From: an uncultured Veillonella sp.
Lineage (GTDB): Bacteria > Bacillota_C > Negativicutes > Veillonellales > Veillonellaceae
Length of the DNA stretch: 5,023 nt
Assembly: GCA_900765235.1 (NCBI GenBank)
Contig: CAAFRK010000038.1
Coordinates: forward strand, 1 to 5,023
Direction: 5' to 3'
Shown: positions 1-5,023 of the stretch, in pieces
Layout: every line of letters starts with the position of its first letter
Position numbering within the stretch: the stretch's first letter is position 1
Made by a program: the position numbers and the translations under genes
Notes under the pieces: model-generated
Told to the model about the DNA's origin: nothing
What the model saw: only the letters and a program-made list of their open reading frames with translations
The model's database searches: none

Positions 1-912
1 CCAGGTGATACTATTGTGGGTATGAACTTGTCCCATGGCGGTCATTTGACTCATGGTTCTCCAGTTAACGTATCTGGTACATATTTCAACGTAGTACCTT
101 ACGGTGTAGATGCAGAAACTCAACAAATCGATTATGATGAGTTCCGTAAAATCGTATTAGAAGCTAAACCTAAATTAATCATTGCTGGTGGTAGTGCTTA
201 TAGCCGTCAAATCGACTTCAAAAAAATGGCTGATGTAGCTCATGAAGTTGATGCTATCTTCATGGTAGATATGGCTCACTTTGCTGGTCTTGTAGCAGCA
301 GGTTTACATCCAAACCCAGTAGAATATGCTGATATCGTTACTACCACAACTCATAAAACATTGCGTGGTCCTCGTGGTGGCATGATTCTTTGCAAAGAAA
401 AATATGCTAAAGCAATCGATAAAGCAATCTTCCCTGGTATTCAAGGTGGTCCATTGATGCATGTTATCGCTGCTAAAGCGGTTGCATTTGGTGAAGCATT
501 ACAACCAGAGTTCAAAGTATATGCACAACAAGTTATCGATAATGCAAAAGTATTGGCTGCTGCATTGCAAGAAAAAGGCTTAACAATCGTATCTGGTGGT
601 ACAGATACTCACGTTATGTTGGTAGACGTACGCAATACTGGTTTAACAGGTAAAGAAGCAGAACATTTACTTGATGAAGTAGGTATTACATGTAATAAAA
701 ATACAATTCCATTCGATCCTGCTAGCCCATTTGTAACAAGCGGTATCCGTCTTGGTACACCAGCGCTTACAACACGTGGCTTACAAGTAAAAGATATGGA
801 CGAAATTGCAGATATCATTGCAACTGTACTTAAAAATCCTGAAGATAAAGCAGTTCATGAAGCAGCAAGCAAACGCGTAGCAGCACTTTGTGAAGCGTAT
901 CCATTGTATTAA
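1..912 (+). CDS. glyA: Serine hydroxymethyltransferase, 5' end missing
   Basis: This is a cytosolic PLP enzyme that converts serine plus tetrahydrofolate to glycine plus 5,10-methylene-tetrahydrofolate, the main source of one-carbon units. The reading frame is open from base 1, giving 303 visible residues. The family is about 410-420 residues long, so roughly the first 110 lie outside the window. Visible landmarks, numbered from the first visible codon, are the [13 protein letters not shown] segment (7-19), the VDMAH motif with the PLP-contacting Asp90 and His93, and the [14 protein letters not shown] motif, whose Lys119 (codon 355-357) forms the PLP Schiff base. [14 protein letters not shown] follows, with Arg250 expected to hold the substrate carboxylate. 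The C-terminus looks complete and ends at TAA 910-912. All expected catalytic residues in the visible part are present. upp follows 174 bp downstream but is separated by a strong terminator, so the two are probably separate transcripts. Identification is very secure. Confidence 0.97.
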   Translation, partial: PGDTIVGMNLSHGGHLTHGSPVNVSGTYFNVVPYGVDAETQQIDYDEFRKIVLEAKPKLIIAGGSAYSRQIDFKKMADVAHEVDAIFMVDMAHFAGLVAAGLHPNPVEYADIVTTTTHKTLRGPRGGMILCKEKYAKAIDKAIFPGIQGGPLMHVIAAKAVAFGEALQPEFKVYAQQVIDNAKVLAAALQEKGLTIVSGGTDTHVMLVDVRNTGLTGKEAEHLLDEVGITCNKNTIPFDPASPFVTSGIRLGTPALTTRGLQVKDMDEIADIIATVLKNPEDKAVHEAASKRVAALCEAYPLY

Positions 913-957
913 TCTTTGGATTAATCCGATTAGACTTACATAAGGCTTAAATACAAT

Positions 958-996
958 AAAAGGGATGTGTATTATCACATCCCTTTTAATATTTTT
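958..996 (+). terminator. Rho-independent terminator after glyA
   Basis: A perfect 12-bp inverted repeat (arms 958-969 and 976-987, AAAAGGGATGTG with its complement) flanks a 6-nt loop, TATTAT. The 3' arm ends in TTTT and is followed by a further T-rich stretch up to 996. The GC-rich core (GGGATGTG) and T tail fit intrinsic termination of glyA. The 5' arm begins with AAAA, so the element is symmetrical and could in principle act on the opposite strand, but no minus-strand gene ends here. The rest of the 913-1086 gap is A/T-rich. I see no convincing promoter for upp in it, although one must exist if this terminator is efficient. Confidence 0.9.
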
Positions 997-1023
997 ATGG
1001 CATGATTTATGAATCTGTGATAG

Positions 1024-1713
<690 letters not shown>

Positions 1714-1726
1714 AATAAACATATAT

Positions 1727-1780
1727 AAACGACATAATTTAGGTACAAAGCTGTATAAAATCCCTAAATTATGTCGTTTT
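1727..1780 (+). terminator. Long inverted repeat after upp, probable terminator
   Basis: A perfect 17-bp inverted repeat has arms 1727-1743 and 1763-1779 (core CGACATAATTTAGG and its complement). The 19-nt loop itself contains a small TACA/TGTA pairing (1744-1747 with 1752-1755). The repeat starts 13 bp after the upp stop codon. The 3' arm ends in TTTT (1777-1780), but three of these T residues are inside the stem, and CTACG follows rather than a T run. It is therefore a long, stable hairpin with a short U tail. Termination of upp is the simplest reading. It could also be a stabilising 3' hairpin or a copy of a dispersed repeat. Confidence 0.7.
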
Positions 1781-1794
1781 CTACGTATAAAGTC

Positions 1795-1823
1795 TTGAAT
1801 AAAATCTACATAGGGTATACAAT
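1795..1823 (+). promoter_or_regulatory. Putative sigma-A promoter of the cggR-gap-pgk operon
   Basis: A -35 box TTGAAT (1795-1800) and a -10 box TACAAT (1818-1823) are separated by 17 nt, the ideal spacing. They differ from the consensus TTGACA and TATAAT at two and one positions. An overlapping TATACA (1816-1821) is an alternative -10. Transcription would begin near 1830, giving a leader of about 90 nt that includes the operator repeats and the cggR ribosome binding site. The placement just upstream of the CggR-type operator supports the call. Confidence 0.7.
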
Positions 1824-1853
1824 ACAAATGTAAAAGTATTTTTTTATTTTAGG

Positions 1854-1889
1854 TGGGACGAATTTTGTTCACATGGGACGAAAAACGAT
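1854..1889 (+). promoter_or_regulatory. CggR operator (two direct repeats, 20-nt period)
   Basis: TGGGACGAA occurs at 1854-1862 and again at 1874-1882, exactly 20 nt apart. The Bacillus subtilis CggR operator, as I recall it, is CGGGAC-N6-TGTC-N4 repeated twice, also with a 20-nt period. Here the first repeat reads TGGGAC-N6-TGTT-N4 (TGTT at 1866-1869). The second has TGGGAC-N6-CGAT, so its TGTC element has decayed. The site lies downstream of the promoter and upstream of cggR, the same arrangement as in Bacillus. Bound repressor would block elongation or promoter escape rather than RNA polymerase binding. Confidence 0.8.
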
Positions 1890-1903
1890 TCATACAATCC
1901 CAA

Positions 1904-1922
1904 CGGGTAAAGGAGGGACCCG
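1904..1922 (+). promoter_or_regulatory. cggR ribosome binding site inside a small hairpin
   Basis: AAAGGAGG (1909-1916) is a full-length Shine-Dalgarno match, 6 nt before the ATG at 1923. It sits in the 9-nt loop of a short GC-rich hairpin formed by CGGGT (1904-1908) and ACCCG (1918-1922), whose 3' arm touches the start codon. The same bases carry a GGGAC (1915-1919) in register with the upstream operator repeats. The ribosome binding site is certain. The hairpin's relevance is an inference. Confidence 0.75.
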
Positions 1923-2948
1923 ATGAACGAGTTTCTAATGATATGTGAACGTATTGTTCCTGAAATCGTTAGTGTATTAAAGGAGCGATACAAAATATTA
2001 AACCACTTAGTTTATGAAGAGCCTATAGGCCGTAGAACATTAGCTACTGCAACGGACCTTCCAGAGCGAACCGTAAGAAGTCATATTGAGCTAATGCGTG
2101 CTAATGGTCTTGTAGACATTTATAAACCAGGGATTTTTCTCACTGATGAGGGACATTCAATTGTTCCAAAGTTGCGAAATTTTTTAAATGAATTAGATCG
2201 TATTAACGAGCTAGAACATCGATTGACTGAAGCACTTCATATCGATAGGGTTATCATCACTCCTACAGAAGGAACGTTGATGGTAAAAAAACTAGGCTTT
2301 GCAGCAGCAAAGTTATTACAGGAATTATTAGAACCGGACTCTGTAGTTGCCATCAGTGGTGGTAGTACAATGGCTGCAGTAGCTGAGGAAATGCCTGTAT
2401 TACCATTTAATCCTATTGTTGTACCGGCCCGTGGTGGCGTTGGTGAGGTTGTAGAGTATCAAGCTAACGTAATTGCTTCGGTGCTTGCTGAACGACTTCG
2501 CGGTACCTATAAAATGCTCCATTTACCTGATGGACTTTCACAAGACTCATTGCATATGCTCATGACTTGCGAACCTCAAATCAAGGAAATTGGTGATCTT
2601 ATTAGTAGGACTGACGTACTCTTGTTTGGTATTGGTACAGCTATGAGAATGGCGGATCAACGCCATATAGCTGATGATGTGCGTAAGCAGTTAGTAGATA
2701 ATCATGCTGTTGGCGAAGCTCTTGGTCAATATTGCGATATAGATGGTAAGTTGATTTATTCCACTAATAATATTGGTTTATCACTTCCTGATGTTGCAAA
2801 AATTCCCAATGTGATTGCTGTGGCTGGAGGACAAGATAAATCGAGTGCCATTATAGGTGTTATGAGAGCTTGTCAAAAAGGTATACTAATCATCGATGAG
2901 CAAGCTGCAGAAGGTATGCGTCAATTGTTACAAATTTCAGCATTATAA
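1923..2948 (+). CDS. cggR: Central glycolytic genes regulator, SorC family
   Basis: This is a cytosolic transcription repressor expected to bind the operator at 1854-1889 and to be relieved by fructose-1,6-bisphosphate. The product has 341 residues, against about 340 in Bacillus subtilis CggR. The N-terminal winged-helix DNA-binding region lies at about 20-80, with the helix-turn-helix around EPIGRRTLATATDLPERTVR (33-52). The C-terminal sugar-phosphate-binding domain (about 90-341) has the SorC-type signatures SGGST (145-149), VPARGGVGE (167-175), YQAN (179-182), GIGTAMRMA (236-244) and AVAGGQDKSSAI (299-310). Ser148/Thr149, Arg170, Gln180, Glu265 and Lys306 fall where I recall the effector-contacting residues of the Bacillus protein. 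The start is fixed by AAAGGAGG, 6 nt upstream. The gene heads an operon with gap (58 bp downstream) and pgk, and is presumably autoregulated. Codon use is less biased than in gap and pgk, as expected for a weakly translated regulator. Confidence 0.93.
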   Translation: MNEFLMICERIVPEIVSVLKERYKILNHLVYEEPIGRRTLATATDLPERTVRSHIELMRANGLVDIYKPGIFLTDEGHSIVPKLRNFLNELDRINELEHRLTEALHIDRVIITPTEGTLMVKKLGFAAAKLLQELLEPDSVVAISGGSTMAAVAEEMPVLPFNPIVVPARGGVGEVVEYQANVIASVLAERLRGTYKMLHLPDGLSQDSLHMLMTCEPQIKEIGDLISRTDVLLFGIGTAMRMADQRHIADDVRKQLVDNHAVGEALGQYCDIDGKLIYSTNNIGLSLPDVAKIPNVIAVAGGQDKSSAIIGVMRACQKGILIIDEQAAEGMRQLLQISAL

Positions 2949-2963
2949 ATGAAGTTGGTAGTT

Positions 2964-3007
2964 AAATATTTTGTTAGAATATTTTTGTTATTAGGAGGAT
3001 CTAACAA
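2964..3007 (+). promoter_or_regulatory. gap ribosome binding site with two competing hairpins
   Basis: AGGAGG (2993-2998) lies 8 nt before the gap ATG at 3007. Two inverted repeats overlap in this 58-bp gap. Hairpin A pairs AAATATT (2964-2970) with AATATTT (2978-2984) around a 7-nt loop. Hairpin B pairs TTGTTAGA (2971-2978) with TCTAACAA (3000-3007) and encloses the ribosome binding site in its 21-nt loop, with the A of the start codon in the stem. The loop of A is the 5' arm of B, so they are unlikely to form together. Hairpin A has no G:C pair, so it is a poor terminator candidate despite the following T residues. Confidence 0.5.
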
Positions 3008-4017
3008 TGGCAGTAAAAGTTGGTATTAACGGTTTTGGTCGTATTGGTAAATGTGTAGTACGTGCAGCGATTAATAATCCTGACGTAGAGGTTGTAGCAA
3101 TCAATGCTACTGGCGATAATGAAGGTACTGCATTATTGTTAAAATATGACTCTGTTCATGGCACAATCCCTAATGAAGTAACATTTGATGATGACAATAT
3201 CTATGTTGACGGTAAAAAAATCCGCGTATTCCATGACCGCGATGCTTCTAAATTGCCTTGGTCTGAAGAAGGCGTTGAAATCGTTATGGAATGTACTGGT
3301 AAATACCGTGACGCAGAAGAAGCAAAAGTTCATTTGAATCAACCTACTGTAAAAAAAGTATTGATTTCTGCACCTGGTAAAAACGAAGACTTAACTATGG
3401 TTATGGGCGTTAACCAAGATATGTATGATCCTGCAAAACATCACATTATCTCTAATGCATCTTGTACAACAAACTGCTTGGCTCCATTTGCTAAAGTTTT
3501 ATGCGATGAATTCGGTATCAAACGTGGTATGATGACTACAATTCATTCCTATACAAATGACCAAAAAATTCTTGATGCACGTCATAAAGACCCTCGTCGT
3601 GCTCGTGCAGCAGCAATGTCTATCATTCCTACAACAACTGGTGCAGCAAAAGCGGTTGCAAAAGTATTGCCTCAATTAAAAGGTAAATTAGACGGTTTCG
3701 CATTGCGCGTTCCTACTCCAGATGTATCTGCTACAGATCTTGTTTGCGAACTTGAAAAACCAGCTACTAAAGAAGAAATCAACGAAGCATTCCGCAAAGC
3801 AGCAGCTGGCGAATTAAAAGGTATTCTTGGTGTATCCGATGTACCATTGGTATCCTGTGATTTCAGCTCTGATCCTCGTAGCTCCATTGTTGATGCTGAT
3901 TTAACAATGGTTATGGATGGCAACATGGTAAAAGTTGTTTCTTGGTATGATAACGAATGGGGCTACTCCGAACGTCTTATCGATATGGCAGCATTCGTAG
4001 CTAGCAAAGGCTTATAA
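3007..4017 (+). CDS. gap: Glyceraldehyde-3-phosphate dehydrogenase, type I, probably NADP-using
   Basis: This cytosolic enzyme reversibly converts glyceraldehyde-3-phosphate, phosphate and NAD(P)+ to 1,3-bisphosphoglycerate. The product has 336 residues, the usual length. The N-terminal Rossmann fold starts with GINGFGRIG (6-14). The catalytic motif SNASCTTNCLAP (149-160) has nucleophile Cys153, and His180 in TTIHSYTNDQ (177-186) is the general base. RARAAAMSIIPTTTGAAKA and LRVPTPDVS (Arg234) form the phosphate sites, and WYDNEWGYS (313-321) closes the family signature. Unusually, the segment after beta strand 2 reads AINATGD, with Ala34 where NAD enzymes have the adenine-ribose-binding Asp (INDL). 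The segment after ILD reads Ala191-Arg192 where NAD enzymes have Leu-Pro. The same two regions distinguish the NADP-preferring GapB of Bacillus subtilis, so NADP or dual use is inferred. The start is fixed by AGGAGG 8 nt upstream. gap is co-transcribed with cggR and pgk. Confidence 0.96.
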   Translation: MAVKVGINGFGRIGKCVVRAAINNPDVEVVAINATGDNEGTALLLKYDSVHGTIPNEVTFDDDNIYVDGKKIRVFHDRDASKLPWSEEGVEIVMECTGKYRDAEEAKVHLNQPTVKKVLISAPGKNEDLTMVMGVNQDMYDPAKHHIISNASCTTNCLAPFAKVLCDEFGIKRGMMTTIHSYTNDQKILDARHKDPRRARAAAMSIIPTTTGAAKAVAKVLPQLKGKLDGFALRVPTPDVSATDLVCELEKPATKEEINEAFRKAAAGELKGILGVSDVPLVSCDFSSDPRSSIVDADLTMVMDGNMVKVVSWYDNEWGYSERLIDMAAFVASKGL

Positions 4018-4031
4018 TCTGGGAGGCTTTG
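4005..4031 (+). promoter_or_regulatory. pgk ribosome binding site
   Basis: GGGAGG (4021-4026) lies 5 nt before the pgk ATG at 4032, in the 14-bp space after the gap stop codon. The tight spacing supports co-transcription of gap and pgk. A weak 5-bp pairing of CAAAG (4005-4009, the end of gap) with CTTTG (4027-4031) would enclose the site. At this length it may be chance. Confidence 0.7.
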
Positions 4032-5023
4032 ATGAAACTAACAATCGATGGTTTACAAGTAGACAACAAAACAGTATTTGTTCGTGTTGATTTTAATGTT
4101 CCTATGAAAGACGGTGTCATCACTGATGACACTCGTATTCGTAGTGCATTGCCTACTATCAATTATTTAATTGAAAAAGGGGCAAAGGTTATTCTTGCTT
4201 CTCACTTTGGTCGTCCAAAAGGGGAACGCAAACCGGAAATGTCTTTAGCACCATGTGCAAAGCATTTATCTGAACTTATCAATAAACCAGTAGCATTCGT
4301 GGATGACTGCATTGGCCCTAAGGTTGAAGAAGCTGTAAAAGCATTACAACCTGGCGATGTATTGATGCTTGAAAACTTGCGTTACCACAATGAAGAAACT
4401 AAAAATGATCCTGAGTTTGCTAAACAATTAGCATCTCTTGCTGATGTAGCTATTAATGATGCGTTTGGTGTTTCTCACCGTAATGCAGCGTCCGTAGTCG
4501 GTATTGCTGACTATATTCCTATGGCAGCAGGCTTCTTGCTCAAAAAAGAAATTGAAGCATTAAGTGCAGCGGTTGTACATCCTAAAACACCTATGGCAGC
4601 TATTATCGGTGGTGCTAAGGTAACAGATAAAATTTCTGTAATTTCTAATTTATTACCTAAAGTTGATGTCATGATCATCGGCGGCGGTATGGCTAACGCT
4701 TTCATTAAAGCACAAGGCTGTAACATTGGTAGCTCCTTATTCGAAGAAGGCCAAGAAGCTATCGCTACAGATCTTGTTATGGAAGCACGTGTAGCAGGGG
4801 CTAAATTATTGACTCCAATCGATGCTGTAGTAGCTGATGCTTTCAGCAACGATGCTAATACTAAAATCGTTGACGTTGAAAATATTGAAGATGGTTGGAT
4901 GGTTCTAGATATCGGCCCTAAAACACGTGAGCTATATGTAGAAGCATTGGCGCCAATGAAGACTATTATTTGGAATGGTCCTATGGGCGTATTTGAAATG
5001 GAAAACTTTGCAGCTGGTACAAA
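4032..5023 (+). CDS. pgk: Phosphoglycerate kinase, 3' end missing
   Basis: This cytosolic monomeric kinase reversibly transfers phosphate from 1,3-bisphosphoglycerate to ADP, giving 3-phosphoglycerate and ATP. The window holds 330 whole codons, and the family is about 390-400 residues long, so roughly the last 65 are missing, including the late GGGD and TGGGA nucleotide motifs. Visible landmarks are VRVDFNVP (17-24, substrate-binding Asp20 and Asn22), Arg35, SHFGRPKG (57-64, His58 and Arg61), LENLRYHNEE (113-122, Arg117), AFGVSHR (144-150, Arg150), the nucleotide-domain GGAKVTDKI (193-201, Lys196), IIGGGMANAF (215-224) and WNGPMGVFE (314-322). The basic triphosphoglycerate-site residues are kept, while neighbours vary from the common AFGTAHRAHAS. 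The start is set by GGGAGG 5 nt upstream. The gene follows gap by 14 bp as the third gene of the cggR operon. Confidence 0.96.
   Translation, partial: MKLTIDGLQVDNKTVFVRVDFNVPMKDGVITDDTRIRSALPTINYLIEKGAKVILASHFGRPKGERKPEMSLAPCAKHLSELINKPVAFVDDCIGPKVEEAVKALQPGDVLMLENLRYHNEETKNDPEFAKQLASLADVAINDAFGVSHRNAASVVGIADYIPMAAGFLLKKEIEALSAAVVHPKTPMAAIIGGAKVTDKISVISNLLPKVDVMIIGGGMANAFIKAQGCNIGSSLFEEGQEAIATDLVMEARVAGAKLLTPIDAVVADAFSNDANTKIVDVENIEDGWMVLDIGPKTRELYVEALAPMKTIIWNGPMGVFEMENFAAGT

Noticed and set aside
16..18. GTG as a start codon for the first gene
   Set aside because: The frame is open to base 1, and the codons before it (PGDTI) already match the SHMT family. The gene is simply cut by the window edge.
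910..932. Palindrome GGATTAATCC (918-927) flanked by TAATC and GATTA just after glyA
   Set aside because: It is short and A/T-rich, with only a three-pair core once a loop is allowed. The strong terminator 30 bp downstream explains the region better.
1839..1850. T-rich run (seven T, A, four T) in the cggR leader as an attenuator tail
   Set aside because: No stable hairpin precedes it. The sequence between the -10 box and the run is A/T-rich without a GC stem.
3672..3926. Minus-strand open frame inside gap, with similar ones inside glyA, at the start of gap and in pgk
   Set aside because: All lie fully opposite well-conserved coding sequence and show no upstream ribosome binding site or family resemblance.

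Overview
The window is a compact stretch of core metabolism from a low-GC Firmicute-type bacterium. All genes are on the plus strand. My best guess is a Negativicute close to Veillonella. That rests on the A/T-rich third codon positions, strong AGGAGG ribosome binding sites, a CggR-type regulator heading a gap-pgk operon, and the general look of the proteins. No 16S or other taxonomic marker is present, so the assignment is an inference.

Layout: (1) positions 1-912 hold the 3' three quarters of glyA (serine hydroxymethyltransferase), closed by a perfect 12-bp terminator hairpin. (2) Positions 1087-1713 hold upp (uracil phosphoribosyltransferase) with its own AGGAGG site, followed by a long 17-bp inverted repeat that probably ends transcription. 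(3) A 209-bp intergenic region follows. It carries a sigma-A-like promoter and, just downstream, two TGGGACGAA direct repeats exactly 20 nt apart. This matches the spacing of the Bacillus subtilis CggR operator. (4) Next comes a glycolytic/gluconeogenic operon: cggR (1923-2948), gap (3007-4017) and pgk (4032 to the window edge, cut off after 330 codons). In related bacteria tpiA, gpmI and eno often follow.

How the genes work together: glyA and upp feed one-carbon and pyrimidine salvage metabolism, and they are neighbours in many Firmicutes. cggR encodes a SorC-family repressor expected to bind the operator ahead of its own gene and to release it on sensing fructose-1,6-bisphosphate. It would thereby control gap and pgk, the two enzymes interconverting glyceraldehyde-3-phosphate and 3-phosphoglycerate.

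There is no mobile element, CRISPR array, RNA gene or evident new system here. The points most worth a second look are these. The GAPDH lacks the NAD-selecting aspartate and has Ala-Arg where NAD enzymes have Leu-Pro, which suggests NADP use. A third GGGAC lies in phase with the CggR operator, inside the cggR ribosome binding site. Hairpins enclose the ribosome binding sites of the operon genes, most clearly an 8-bp helix around that of gap.
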